NCBI GenBank assembly: GCA_021234155.1
Contig: JAJEKV010000060.1
Span: 5,354,323-5,418,322 of the forward strand
Direction of reading: 5' to 3'
Source: Isoetes taiwanensis
Lineage: Eukaryota > Streptophyta > Lycopodiopsida > Isoetales > Isoetaceae
DNA: 64,000 bases
Both the position numbers and the translations under genes were made by a program. Under the pieces are notes generated by a model. The model saw nothing but the letters and a program-made list of their open reading frames with translations. It was not told where the DNA came from and did no database searches. This document shows positions 45,042-56,013 of the stretch, piece after piece (the first letter of the stretch is position 1; each line of letters opens with the position of its first letter).

Positions 45042-47222
45042 TTAGAGAGGCACATGAGAAAAAGGATCTACTGGTTCCACTGGTGCGGGAGTGCGTGGCA
45101 GGGAAGCAGCAACTTCTTTGAGTAAGTCAACCTCGGCAGCAATATTGGGATATGTCTGAGAGCGTGGAGGTTGAGATGTTGAAGGGGTATCTTGTCTTTG
45201 TTGAGCTCTAGTGGTGGCATGAACATTTGCCAATGTGCGGCCTTCAGCAGCTTGCATGAGGTTCAAAATGCTTTGGCGAACTTTGGGCATGACATGTGGC
45301 ATGAGCTTTTCCAAGTCAGGTGCAAAGTGAACCTTTTTTTCGTCCTCATGAGGAATGGTGTCAACTGCAAAGGCAGGTTGCGTGCCATTCGGAATAATGG
45401 TCAAGGGACGTGATGCCTTGGTCTGGCGTGAAACTAAACCAACCCAATTTGACGGCTGGACTGGAGGATTAAGTGCCTGAAAAATTTCCTCTTGGGCTTG
45501 TTGATCCAGCTGAGGTTGATTTGCTGGAGCTGGTTGATAGCGTGATTGCTGAGGCGCTCTTGGTGGCTTCTTAAGAACCGGGTCTCGGCCTTGTTTGCCA
45601 TTAGCAAGCCAGAGTTGGTAAGCCGTGAGGCGGACCGATGTGGTCTGATTTGTGCCAGGAAGCTGTACCTGAACTTGTGGAAGTTGAGGACACGCCGTGG
45701 TGGTATGACCCCATTCTTGACAGTGATAACATTGAGCTTTAGAAGGATCAAAAGGAGGACGTTGGTTGGATCCCCGTGGTTGCTCCTGTTGCTGATAGAG
45801 TTGCGTGGGCTGCACCTGAAGTGGTGGCTGCTGATAGTGCGATTGTTGCTGAGGTGTGGTTTGCACTTGATAAACCATTTTGTTGCGGAACGGTGTGGGA
45901 TGAGTGCGAGTGCACTCTTCCGTGGCATGATTGCACATGTTGCATCGCTTGCAATGAGGCGGGCCATTGGTGGAGTTGCACTCATTTGCCAAATGGCCTT
46001 GGTATTTGCAAATATGGCACCAGATTTGACTGCGCTGTGGATTAGCGTGTTGAGGCTGAACAGCCGTTTGTGGAACCATGACAGGTGGAATGAACGGGAG
46101 CTCTTGAAGAGCCACGCCTCGGGAGGAAACATTGACGGAGTGATTGACAAGGTCGATAGCCTGCTCCAAAGTCTTGGGACGCAGGTATTCAGTCATGAGT
46201 CGAATAGCGGGAGGAAGTCCTTGGAGAAACCAGACCAAAATCTGGCTCTGTGTGGGGTACTCCTTGAGCTTACTTAGCAGAATGTGAAGTCGATCCGCAA
46301 AATCCCGGGCAGACTCCGTGGGCTCTTGTTGAAGTTCATTGAGTTGCTTGAGATGAAGTTGATCATCATCCGTGGTCCCGTAATGAGACAGAAAAAAGAA
46401 AAGGCGCATTTCGGACCAGTCTTGTTTCCAATGGCTTTTGTTGGACATGAGCCATTGATGAGGAGAGCCACGCAGGGTGGTGGAAAAGATGTGGAATTTC
46501 AGTTGAGGTTGCGCATGACCATTTAGGACAGCTAGAGCCTCAAATTCTTCCATGTGGGCCTGAGCACTTTGGTCTAACGGTTTGCCTTTCGTGTTGCCAA
46601 AGGTGGGATAAGTCAGTTTCAGAGTCTGAAAGGTAGATGTGAAAGTGCTGGGCTGGACAGGAACAGTATAGTGAGGAAATTGAGGTTGAGTTGGATGTGG
46701 CATGGTGCCTGAAGGACCCTGATGAAGGGGTGACTGCGGTTGAGAAACTGAAGTAGCTGGAGCATTGGTTTTGAGATCTGTAAGGTTGTAAACAGGAAGA
46801 GCAGTGGGAAACGTAGGGAAAGGATATTCCTGGGTAGGCGCAAAGGAGACATGTGGATAGCCGTGCCCACCCGGGGGAGATGATGGTTGTGAAGGAAGAG
46901 GCGTATGGCCTGAAGAGTGATGGATGTAGGCATGTTCAGGGGTGTGAAAGTACGGTTGAGAAGGTTGAGCCTGATAAGGCTCCTGATAGTGATGAGGGGA
47001 CTGAGGTTGTGAGCAATGTTTGCACGCTTGGGGCGGGGAACTGGGACGAGACTGGACACGAGGGGTGGGTGGCGCTGACTGAGCCCTAGACCGAAGATGG
47101 CCTCCCTCTATGTCATAAGCAGATCCATACATGTCGCGAACAGTTTCCCGACGCTGATGGCGCTCCAAGCGAGAGGCCGTCTGAGAAAGGAGTTCTTCTG
47201 GCGTGAAATTACGGACAGACAT
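45042..47222 (-). CDS. Gypsy gag polyprotein, 726 codons
   Basis: An intact frame starts 47 bp inside the element from the 5' LTR. Residues about 1-200 are Pro/Gln/Ser-rich. A retrotransposon gag (capsid-like) domain follows (FHIFSTTLRGSPHQWL, MRLFFFLSHYGTTDDD, ESARDFADRLHILLSKLK; about residues 240-370). Next is a nucleocapsid part with three zinc-knuckle-like motifs: CHICKYQGHLANEC, CKRCNMCNHATEEC and CYHCQEWGHTTTAC. The C-terminal region (about 560-726) is polar. Gag forms the particle and binds element RNA. It is the only fully open ORF of this element. Confidence 0.85.
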   Translation of the reverse strand: MSVRNFTPEELLSQTASRLERHQRRETVRDMYGSAYDIEGGHLRSRAQSAPPTPRVQSRPSSPPQACKHCSQPQSPHHYQEPYQAQPSQPYFHTPEHAYIHHSSGHTPLPSQPSSPPGGHGYPHVSFAPTQEYPFPTFPTALPVYNLTDLKTNAPATSVSQPQSPLHQGPSGTMPHPTQPQFPHYTVPVQPSTFTSTFQTLKLTYPTFGNTKGKPLDQSAQAHMEEFEALAVLNGHAQPQLKFHIFSTTLRGSPHQWLMSNKSHWKQDWSEMRLFFFLSHYGTTDDDQLHLKQLNELQQEPTESARDFADRLHILLSKLKEYPTQSQILVWFLQGLPPAIRLMTEYLRPKTLEQAIDLVNHSVNVSSRGVALQELPFIPPVMVPQTAVQPQHANPQRSQIWCHICKYQGHLANECNSTNGPPHCKRCNMCNHATEECTRTHPTPFRNKMVYQVQTTPQQQSHYQQPPLQVQPTQLYQQQEQPRGSNQRPPFDPSKAQCYHCQEWGHTTTACPQLPQVQVQLPGTNQTTSVRLTAYQLWLANGKQGRDPVLKKPPRAPQQSRYQPAPANQPQLDQQAQEEIFQALNPPVQPSNWVGLVSRQTKASRPLTIIPNGTQPAFAVDTIPHEDEKKVHFAPDLEKLMPHVMPKVRQSILNLMQAAEGRTLANVHATTRAQQRQDTPSTSQPPRSQTYPNIAAEVDLLKEVAASLPRTPAPVEPVDPFSHVPL

Positions 47223-47268
47223 GGCGACAGAAGAAAGTAGGATAAAATCGCACCGGCAAAATGGGCGG

Positions 47269-47846
47269 TGTTTGGGGTCTGGGTTCGGGAACTCCTGGAA
47301 GACAGCCCTCTGTGAGGACCCGTGGATCTAACAGGAGAGTCCGGGGGACTATGTCACGCGGGATTTGCAAGAAGAGAAGAAAAAGAAGAAAACAGAACAA
47401 ATGAGAGAAAGATGATAAGCTTCCTTGATATCAATGATGAAAATACATGAGCTCTCGCAATGGAGAGAAAACTGGAAGGAGACAAGACTCAAAAACTCAT
47501 CTAAAAACTCATGTGCTAACTCTACTCATATATATAGTACAATGGCCTTGGGCCCAATATAGACACTCTGACTGATCTCGGTGCCGACTCGGAAGGAGGC
47601 GATTTGAGGAATGTTGGCGTGCCTCTTGAAGTGCCTCGAATCACGCCGACGCCGACGTGACGGATTTCGTCACACTTGTCCGAGCGGCGCTCTTGTTGAC
47701 GGGCCACAGCTTTGATGGCGTGGTCCGGCTGCTTGGTCTTCTGCGGAGCCTTTGATGGCTGACCCGTGGCTGACTGAGGATCCTTGAGCTTGACCTGGTC
47801 TGTCGTATGCATGAATAGTCCTGTACCAGGAGGCACAGGACTAACA
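47269..47846 (-). repeat. 5' LTR of the gypsy element
   Basis: 578 bp. It is followed (on the minus strand) by CCGCCCATTTTGCCGGTGCG, which does not start with the usual TGG of a tRNA primer site, so the primer is unclear. The flanking ACAGA target duplication is at 47847-47851. Confidence 0.9.
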
Positions 47847-47851
47847 ACAGA

Positions 47852-48590
47852 AACATTCAACATGATATGAAGTTATACTAATAGTACACATAAATTCATT
47901 TTATACGAAAAAATAATTGTACACGAAAAAATTTGTACAAGACTGAGCATTCTGCAAATAGGATTTCAATATATTCAAAAACATCCAATGCAATATGAAA
48001 TTATACTAATAGCACACATAAATCCATCTTGAAAATAGTAATTTTCATATGCTCAAATTTTCTTCCTAAGATTTCCAGTAACTTTAACAAATACTGAACA
48101 AATGAAACATCCTTGATATGCTACATTCATCGTGCAGGTACGATTTCAATTACAACTTATATATATTTAACATGCATGTAAGATATCCCATTCAATTATA
48201 TCTAGAAACATTGAAGTTACACATTTATAAACATCCACCATTGAATATTTATAAGAAAGAGAAAGTACATATAGATTCATCAAGCATATTTTCATTTTCT
48301 CAAATCTTTTTTACAGACTTCAAATATCTCTCAGCAAGTACCGAAGAGATGCGTCGGCCTTGATTTGATTGCTAATCACATCTTAGCTGCATTTGCCATT
48401 CGAGCTTCAGCATTCGTTTAATAACGACGAGTAGGTTGTCTCAATTTTGGTGGACCATTTACAAGATATGACAAATTACTTCCTTTGTTGTCGCTCCATT
48501 CTATGCTAGCAGTTATAATAGTATTTGTTTCGGATCTTGGAGCTGAACCAACCCTTTCTCTAGGCTGCCCTAGTCCAAACATCTTTGAAT
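47852..48590. other. No gene recognised
   Basis: AT-rich sequence between the gypsy target site and the end of the FCP1-like gene, probably the 3' flank of that gene. Confidence 0.4.
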
Positions 48591-48591
48591 T

Positions 48592-48948
48592 TCATAAGAT
48601 TGCTCTAATATCATCTTTTACATTACAACGTAAATATTCTTGTGTATCTGTGGATGTACATGCTTCTTGTAAATATGACAACAATGTATCCATAAGAAAC
48701 TTGTCTGATTCATCTCCAGAATATATATAAGGGTGCAACACCACATGTTCTAGATTTCTAAAAGATTTTCTGCAATCGTAATCAACCATTATAGTATTAT
48801 GAGCATTGTACTCTGGATACCTTCTCAATATCTTTCTAAGATCTTTAATAAGAAATGGCTTCTTATGAAAGAGCTTATTATAGCCTAAGTTTATGCACTT
48901 ATGCCGAGTCCATAAAATTTTGAAAACATCATCATTTTGGACAATATC
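48592..48948 (-). pseudogene. FCP1/HAD phosphatase-like gene, 3' part (interrupted)
   Basis: This is the C-terminal half of an FCP1-homology (NIF) domain: FKILWTRHKCINLGYNKLF, KPFLIKDLRKILRRYPEYNA, TIMVDYDCRKSF (the acidic motif near VDDS in active enzymes) and HPYIYSGDESDKFLMDTLL. The frame stops at 48592 and runs open upstream until the insertion boundary at 48949. Its missing first half is at 57730-57944, and joining 48948 to 57730 restores one frame. FCP1-type enzymes remove phosphate from Ser/Thr, often on RNA polymerase II. Here the gene is disrupted. Confidence 0.75.
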
Positions 48949-48950
48949 GT

Positions 48951-49850
48951 CGATTCGCGTAGCGAATCGGCATTCTTGCTCAAGATGAGCATGCATGCAT
49001 TGCATGCGTCGCATGCATGCATCGCATGCGTTTTGGGCCGTTCATCAGGTTGGGCGTTTGCTACTTATTGCAGAGTTCTTCATCGACGTTTCATCGGCGC
49101 TTCCTCTTCTCTCAGCAGTACCTTATTCTCTTTGAATTGTTTTCCAGGCAGGGGAGGGGCTTCTTCCTGCTTGGTTTGGCCAATTTGGCGTTTCTTTCTT
49201 GCTGTCATTTTCCGGCCTTTAGCCTTCGTCCTCGATCCTAGTTTGTAAGGAAGTCCTTTGGTATTCGGGCGGTTTGTTGGTTTCATGCGAGTCCCATTCT
49301 AGAATTCCATCGATCCGAGACATCGGATCGCCATTCTAGAATGGGACGAGCATGCATGTTTTGCATGCATGCGGGCGGCGCATGCCCATTCTGGTTGGGA
49401 GTTCGCTATTTTTTAGTTTACGCATCAACATCTCATCGGGCTTCCTCTTCTCGGAAAGCATACCTTATTCTCTTTGATTTGTTTTCGGGGAGGGGCTTCT
49501 TCCCCTTTGGTTTGGCCAATTGGCGTTGCTTTCCCCGCTGTCCTTTCCGGCCTTTAGCCTTCATCCTGTGACCTTCATCCTCGATCCTAGTTTGTTAAGG
49601 AAGTCCTTTGGTATCGGGCGCTTTGTTGGTTTCATGCGAAGTCAGCGGTGCAGAAATGTCGTCGATTCGCGTGGCGAACCGGCATTCTTGCTCAAGATGA
49701 GCATGCATGCACCATCGCGCCGCATGCATGCATCGCGATCGCGTTTTGGGCGTTCATCGGGTTGGGCGTTTGCTACTTATTGCGAGTTCTTCATCGACGT
49801 TTCATCGCTTCCCTCTCTCTCGGCGATTACCTTATTCTCTTTGAACCCAC
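48951..49850 (+). repeat. Tandem units of about 355 bp, each headed by a hairpin
   Basis: Units start at 48951, 49311 and 49663 (spacing 360 and 352 bp). Each opens with a palindrome (CGATTCGC-gta-GCGAATCG, CGATCCGA..TCGGATCG, CGATTCGC-gtg-GCGAACCG) and then CATTC(T), a GCATGC-rich tract, ...gcttcctcttctc...accttattctctttga..., and ...tcgatcctagtttgt(t)aaggaag..., ...tttgttggtttcatgcga. The third unit diverges after tctttgaaccca. A further copy is at 57030-57290, and inverted partial copies are at 56455-56712. Confidence 0.75.
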
Positions 49851-49999
49851 CCTCCCCTTTCTTTGTTTATTATATTTTGTACAAGTTACGCTTTTTTATC
49901 ATGTTTTTCCACCCGGTGGGTTGCTTTTTCCACCCTTCGGGTGATGCTATTCTTTGGTATGTTTCTCGTTTGTTGTTGGTGATGTGAGTCTGGGTTGGA

Positions 50000-50590
50000 A
50001 GCCATCCGATTTTGAATTCTCCATCTTGGGGTTTTTGGGGGCGATTCTATGCCTTCGTTTGTCTAAGCCCCTTGCGAAGGCGAGCTTATCACTAGGGTTT
50101 TTTCGAAGCTTAGAAAGGCGGTTTTTTTAATCCGGTGATAAGCTTTCGGCGAGGTACATCAACCACTCATCTATTAGCATTGTATTTGTTTTGGGGTCCA
50201 AATGATATAATTGGATTTTCCCTTTATTTTTTAGGTGGGTAGTTCGCGTGTGCGACTATCCCTTTATCCCTCTGTAGAAAATCTTTGAGATGAATGAAGC
50301 CTATCTATAGACTTGCTTCTCATTCATCTCAATGATTTTCTACAATGGTGGATAGTGGGTAGCGCGCATGCGAACTACCCATAAAAAATAAAGGGAAAAT
50401 CCAATTATATCATTTGGACCCCAACAAAATACAATGCTAATAGAGGCGGGGCTAGTGTACTGCCGAAAGCTTATCATTGGGATTAAAAACCCGCCCTTCG
50501 GTTTTCGAGGAAAAACCTAGTGATAAGCCTTCGCAAGGGGCTTGGACAAACGAAGGCCAAAAATCGCTCCCAAAAACCCACGAATAGAAA
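50000..50590. repeat. Long inverted repeat with arms of about 290 bp
   Basis: The left arm (about 50000-50300) contains ccttcgtttgtctaagcccc, ggtgataagctttcgg, attagcattgtatttgtt and gatataattggattttccct. The right arm (about 50312-50590) repeats these in reverse complement. The centre is tgtagaaaatc...gattttctaca. A direct copy of the left arm lies at 57440-57700. Transcription across it would give a long double-stranded RNA. Confidence 0.8.
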
Positions 50591-51539
50591 AGTCGAAAGA
50601 GATGCCGCCGCTAACCTGCACTCGCACATCACCAACAAAACAACAAGACAAAACAAACCTCCCGCAGTGGAGGGGGTTGATTCTGCGGCGTGCACGCGAT
50701 AAAAATACAATAACAAAGAAGGGGGAGGGTGGGTTCAAAGAGAATAAGAATAGAATAGAATAGAATAGGTTTTAGCGTCCCAGGAGACCAATTGGCCTAT
50801 GGGACCCAAACAAAAAAGAGAGCAAACAAGCATATTCATCGATGGGATTAAAACCCCGCCCGGCGGTTTTCGAGGGAAAACCTTAGCAGTAATAAGCCTT
50901 TGGCACACCGTACAATTGCATAGGACAGTTCAATACCAGATCCGTAGGGACACAAACGAAAGTCCGTGCATCCATAACCTCCCGGAGGTATGACCCCAAC
51001 AACCCACCGACGCCAGAGCCAATCGGCGATGCCGCGCTGGCCAGGCACTAGTCGAACATATCGCCTCGGATATGGGCAAAATCTTTGGGCAGGTCTGGAG
51101 GGCATGACATTCATCCTCAATCGCCTGAGTGGCAACACCGGCAAAGCCTTTGCTCCGTGCTTCACGAGCCCAACGCTCTGTTTCAATGCACGGGCGATGT
51201 GCCCCCGCGAATGGAAGCTATAAGCTTCCGTTTTCTTCATGGGTATTTGGGTGTACAAGCATCGGGTGTGGGCCTCTTGTGAGCCTAAGATTGACTTGCT
51301 GGCCGATAGTGTGCCCGCCTTAACATGTGTCGAGCCTCAAGATCCAGCTGCGGAAGGAAAGTAGCATCAAGGTATAGTTTAAGTGCCTCGCGATCTTTCT
51401 TTGTCCACGACTGACACATCCGTTGCTGCACACCCCACAAGTGGAGAACCATCGGAAGTCAGTTTTCCAGCAGCAGATTTCGTTGGGGACCCATTGCCGC
51501 ATTAAAGCAAAGGGGGCAGCGTGTATCAGCCATAGCTTT

Positions 51540-52810
51540 ACCACCTTTTAGAAGTAAACGATATGGCGTTCCAATGCAGGCCCGTTGAAGGGTAGAAATC
51601 CCTGTCTCCTGGAGTAGGATCTGATGGAGGCGTGGACTTCACCCCGAGGGCCCGTGCCAAGAAGGCCTTACGCACACTGCCGAGGTCATTCCGGTGTTGA
51701 GGGATATCACGGACCCCAAACTTCTGCCCCAAACAAAGGGGCGGCTCAACCAAGGCCGAAACAAATGTATTTGGTGACCCCTGGGCATACAACTCGCCTT
51801 GTGGCTGTTGTTCCGCATGGCATATAGTGCTTTCCAACCCGCGGTGACCCGCAACCTGATAGCCGCATCCCAATGGGTGGTAGTTGAGAACTCAATCCCC
51901 AAGTACTTGTAGGTCGGAGCCACCTCTACCTCTTGCCCCTGGTAAGTGAATGTGGGAAGCCTTGGTCGACGGGATGATGCAACTAGCGCACCCTAGTTTT
52001 GGCCAAAGTTAACTTGCATGCCGCTGAATTGGCAAAAGTGTCAAGAGCATCCGGTGTGCGTTGCATGTCCTCGGAGTATAGGCCATGAGGTTGACATCAC
52101 AAGATATATGAGTTGCCGGATTGTGATGCATGATAGCAATACCGCACCTCCATGCTCAGAGAGCCAATCTTCCAACCGATCAATGTATGCCGGCCAAAGA
52201 GTGTGTGGGGGAGAGGGGCAACCCCGACGACTCAATGCTACGGTCACCGGGCCGTGCGCTGTGATGTGATACCGGCATGCCTCGTGCACCCTATATACCG
52301 CGATTCCGCAAGTCCGGGGGTCCTCGGTGCGCAATCGTCCCATAGCTTATTATGGCATCGTGGTCGAATGCCTTTGCAAAATCCACTTAAACAACAAGAC
52401 GGGTTCTGCCGGCGATTCCCGCTATCTTCAATCAATGTGCCAGAAAGTGAAGATATGATCAATGGTGGAATGTGCGGGCGAAAACCTGCCTGGTAAGAGT
52501 TTCGCACCTCGTTTCCTCGCCCATATTGTCGGCCCGGATGCCAAGGATGCTACCCAACAGTTTTGCAAAAGAGAGAGCTGACCATAATAGTGCGGTAGTT
52601 GGCCGGACATTGAGGGTCCCCTCGCTTTGTATATGGGCACTACTCTACTAGTGGTCCATTGGCGTAGGGGAAGCCTTCTCAATGCTTTATTGAACAATGC
52701 CGTGGAGAACAGCACCGCTGGAGGCCCGCCCCATTTCGTAAGCTTCGCTCGCATGCCATCTAAATCTGCCGCCTTCCCATTAGCTAGGGCCAGAGGGCCC
52801 ATGATGACAT
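51540..52810 (-). pseudogene. LINE C reverse transcriptase
   Basis: Pieces in several frames: ANGKAADLDGMRAKLTKWGG and SRVVPIYKARG (52800-52620), RGCPSPPHTLWPAYIDRLED (template block; 52240-52180), and TYKYLGIEFSTTTHWDAAIR with VTAGWKALYAM (51910-51800). The YxDD block is degraded near 52090. The match to LINE A in these blocks shows that they belong to one family. Confidence 0.75.
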
Positions 52811-53218
52811 CCCCCTCGCGGATAACCGTGAGCCATGCCTATCCGGTGGAGGGATCGGTGCCCGCCCCTCGAGCTGGTCATCATGGCCGTTGCAAAAACT
52901 GTACCCATTGCTCGAGGTGATGTTCCCCGTGGGTCGCGGCTTGCTCAAGACCCTTCTCCGTATCGTCCTGGGGTGCCGGTCCAGAGACCAAACATCTGTT
53001 CGATGCTCGCGAGGTATCCGCCTTCTTGTTCTTGAGAAAGGAACGGTATTGACCTGACGGCCTGCGGGGGTAGAGATGGGATCGACTGGACCGGAGTGTG
53101 CGTTTGAGCTCCCCGACACTCATCATCAAACCATCGGGTTGGGGAAGGTGGTGGTGCTCGAGGCTTGCCGTGAGCTGCCTCTCCCAAAGCATCTTTCTGC
53201 GCCTCGCCGCCGGGTGAG

Positions 53219-54270
53219 TCACCGAGCGATTGTTCTTGAAGTGTGGGGAGTTGCGCCAGTCCCGCCGAGATCATGCTCAAGCTTACCGGGCATAGGTCCC
53301 TCGCGACGGTCGTAGTCCAGCGTACTGGGGCACCCAAAGGTGTTGAGGCAAGAGGGTGCACGGGGAGCTTCCCACTGGAGATGCATGAACAGGGGCCGGT
53401 GGTCGGAGTCTACTTCCTCGTCCCGAGTGTCTGTCCCGATGGAAAAATGAGTAACCAGGTGCAGACCCCGTTCCTCAACCAGCAGATAATCCACCACACT
53501 GGAGCCGCCCCCTTGGTTCTCCTGTCTACAAGTGCAGCAGCTGGAAGACGGCCATTGCACCAACCCATTACAGATAACCAGGTCAAAGATACTACCCAAA
53601 GAACAAAGAATCGCCCGCCATAGCTTTAAATATGGTCGTCATCGATATCCTTGACCAAGCCACCTCTCAGGGGTTCACCAGAAGACGCCCTCTCGCTGTG
53701 GGCTCAAATTTTGGAACCCGCTTCGGCCCCGTGGCGTGCATTAAAGTCGCCAAGCAACATAACCGTGTCTAACCGTTTGTGCCGGCCCGATGTCATCATA
53801 TAGATCGACATAAGGCTCCAATCGATCCACATCTGAATGAGTGTTATAAAGTTGTTTCGGCATGTGGAAAGTAGCATGCCGCTATGAGGAGAGTGTCGCC
53901 ACCGCCATCGCGCCGCAGCACCCACAAGTAGCGATTGTACTGGCCTGTTTTGTGCAACGAGACCGAAAGTGCCTCAAGGTTGCACGGTAGTAGCAGCAAC
54001 CCCGCCATGCCCCTCCCTCGTCGTGCACTCATTGAACACCGAGAAATGCAGATAGCCTCGAGGTCCGGTACCAGGTTCTCGCGATGCTCCCCATGTTTCC
54101 ATGAGGAAATGAGATCCATATCCGGGTGTAATAGGAGTTGAGATTCGCTTTTCGCCGTGGGAAGCCCGGACAGCCCAAGACACCATCCGGAGGCACAGCT
54201 TCCTATTTGCCGGCATTCGATGTGGACGCCGATGATCTCGGTTCCGCAGGTAAAGGGGAGCAAGGTGCGG
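53219..54270 (-). pseudogene. LINE C apurinic-type endonuclease
   Basis: Blocks of an exonuclease/endonuclease/phosphatase fold are visible: GRGMAGLLLLP and ALSVSLHKTGQYNRYLWVLR (54000), DTVMLLGDFNARHGAEAG (catalytic GDFNA, about 53740), and SSVVDYLLV with DSDHRPLFMHL (active-site SDH, about 53400-53500). This enzyme nicks the target in LINE transposition. Frame changes break it into at least three pieces. Confidence 0.75.
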
Positions 54271-54374
54271 CCTCGGGAAAGCAGCTAGCCGAGCGGGCGG
54301 AGCAGGAGGTGCAAGAGGGGTACCGTCAGCAAAGAAGAAGAAGAAGCCAGAGTGGCAGCACTGACGATTGCCTG

Positions 54375-55790
54375 CTACCTCAGCAAGGGCGCCGCCCTGA
54401 AATGGCGGCTTGCCTCGACAGCGTTCGCTTCCCCTCTACGACCTGACGCCCTCGACCACCAGCCACGGCTGGACTCCCATAGACGGGTGAGATCCGGGTC
54501 AACATAGCCGTAGAGCGCGCCCCTTCGCTTGTTTACTTCGACGCAGATGGCCTCCCGTGACTGCATAGCCCGCCACCGCGGAAGGTGACAATACGCTGGG
54601 CGACTGCGGCCGAGCCCCAAAGGCGGCTCGCTTCTAGCAATTTGTACCGCAATCGGGGAATGCCATTCGAGATAGGATCTCATCCTGAACGCGCTTTGGT
54701 GAGATCTTCTCCCCGCCTCCTTCGAAAAGTCCACGCACCACCACATTATGGCGCTTCGGCTGCCCCGCCCCGCCGCCACCGAGTCGAGGGGCAACATTAG
54801 CCGCCCCAGCTGTGTGATGCGCTGGCTGGAGGTGTGTGGCTGCTCACCGGAGGGCGAAGGTGGTGTCTGCGTAGATGGAGGAGGTGGCGGGCGCCCCACC
54901 GGGCTCGCTTTGGCGACTGCGGGCTGCGGGGCACGCGGCGCTATGGTCGTCGGGTGGTGTTGACCTGGCCACTGGAGTCGAGCCTAGCTCCATTGGAATC
55001 TCTCGGGCCGCTTCTAGCCAACTCATTTGTGCAAAGGCCGCGAGGTGTTCATGGACCCGAAAGCGCGGAGGCCCGCCTTTGCCGGGCAATGGTTGCTTTG
55101 AGCTCCCGGATCTCCTCGATCTTTGTGTCTCAGCCCTACTGCGGGGTTCTTCTGCCGGGTTGGCTTCGGACGATGGCTCGGGACGTTTCATGATCCACGC
55201 TGGCATACCCCTCGCTTGGACTCGAGGCGGGAAATAGTTGCCACTGTATCCTGCTCCACACCCTGCTTGTCGCATGCCATAGTCTCCACGGTGGTGAGGA
55301 GGGAATCCGCCTGAAGCCGCCAAGTTCGTAAGGCCCCGCTTATCCTGCTGCCTCTCAAAGTGGGGGCCAAAGCCCGCTCTTCTAATCACGGCTGCGACGC
55401 GGGTCTCCATGTCTCAGTAACCTGCCTGCCTTTCCCGCTAACCGCTTGTCTTTTGAGCACATGGGATGCCGAGGGATTGTATCTCTGGCGTCAATCCCGC
55501 AATCCGGCTCTCGGATATTCTCGACTGTTCTCCTCGCTGTTTCATGGCCCTCGTCTGCGCCTGTGTCGAGCTTGAGCAGCCTTCATCCATCTCCCGAGCC
55601 AATCTCGTAGATTGGGCCTTCGCCCGGGCTTCCCTCCTCATGGAAGAGGTTTCTCCCCTGTCTTTGTTATCTGACCGGGGCCGTAGGCGCTGCCCCCCCC
55701 CTAGTTCTCCTGTGGGTGGGCCGGGCCGGGGGACCTGGGAATGTCTCCCTCCAAATGGGGGTCTGGGCAAGGGGCTACAAAAGCGGCCAT
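54375..55790 (-). pseudogene. LINE C ORF1-like region
   Basis: An ATG at 55790 opens MAAFVAPCPDPHLEGDIPRS; the frame is then lost. Downstream pieces include a heptad-like segment (DSLLTTVETMA, GVEQDTVATISRLESKRG), Arg/Pro-rich stretches and APTL(R)GSRISGAL. Position and character fit the RNA-binding ORF1 of a LINE, but no CCHC motif was found. Confidence 0.4.
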
Positions 55791-55867
55791 GAAGTTGTAT
55801 GGTATGGATGGGGATTAAAGAACTAAAGTGCTATGAAGAATTGGAAGATGTTTAAAAGCACAAACGA

Positions 55868-55925
55868 TGCCCGCCCTCAGTGGTTCAACCCTGTGGGGGG
55901 GAGGTTCGATTCCGGCTGCTGTCGG
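55868..55925 (+). other. tRNA-derived (SINE-like) head with boxes A and B
   Basis: CCCTCAGTGGTTCAACC resembles a pol III box A and GGTTCGATTCC (55903-55913) is an exact box B, in front of a GGCTGCTGTCGG stretch. The boxes are about 30 bp apart, shorter than in a complete tRNA, so this is a tRNA-derived relic rather than a tRNA gene. It lies immediately outside the 5' end of LINE C. Confidence 0.45.
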
Positions 55926-56013
55926 AATATTTTTGGTATGGGCTTGGTTTGGATGTGCTTTTTGGAATAGGCTTAGATGGGAAAGGACTAACACAAGCAG
56001 AGAAGGCTACAGA

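Larger units (their letters stand above)
36784..47851 (-). mobile_element. Full-length Ty3/gypsy LTR retrotransposon with extra 3' coding region
   Basis: Two LTRs (36789-37375 and 47269-47846) starting TGTTTGGGG and ending CTAACA are flanked by the 5-bp target duplication ACAGA (36784-36788 and 47847-47851). Coding is on the minus strand: gag, protease, RT, RNase H, integrase. There is then about 4 kb before the 3' LTR, most of it carrying further sense-strand coding sequence. Pol is broken by many frameshifts, and the LTRs differ by several indels, so the copy is old and non-autonomous. The protease-RT-RH-IN order establishes Ty3/gypsy. No chromodomain is visible after the integrase, arguing against a chromovirus. 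Confidence 0.9.
50740..55850 (-). mobile_element. Near full-length LINE of the (TTCTA)n family (LINE C)
   Basis: The 3' tail (complement of agaataagaatagaatagaa) is at 50740-50768, followed inward by the same 3' block as LINE A. From 3' to 5' on the plus coordinates: C-terminal region and RT (51300-52810), endonuclease (53219-54270), ORF1-like part (54375-55790). All are riddled with frameshifts. The likely 5' end is just beyond the ATG at 55790. The coding part is more GC-rich than the flanking DNA. Confidence 0.8.

Noticed and set aside
47240-47268. tRNA primer binding site next to the gypsy 5' LTR
   Set aside because: The sequence after the LTR lacks the TGG expected for a tRNA 3'-CCA complement, so no primer could be named.
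48951-49655. Hammerhead ribozyme (retrozyme) in the 355-bp units
   Set aside because: CTGATGA occurs on the minus strand, but the matching GAAA, the helix II layout and the cleavage triplet could not be found in a consistent arrangement.
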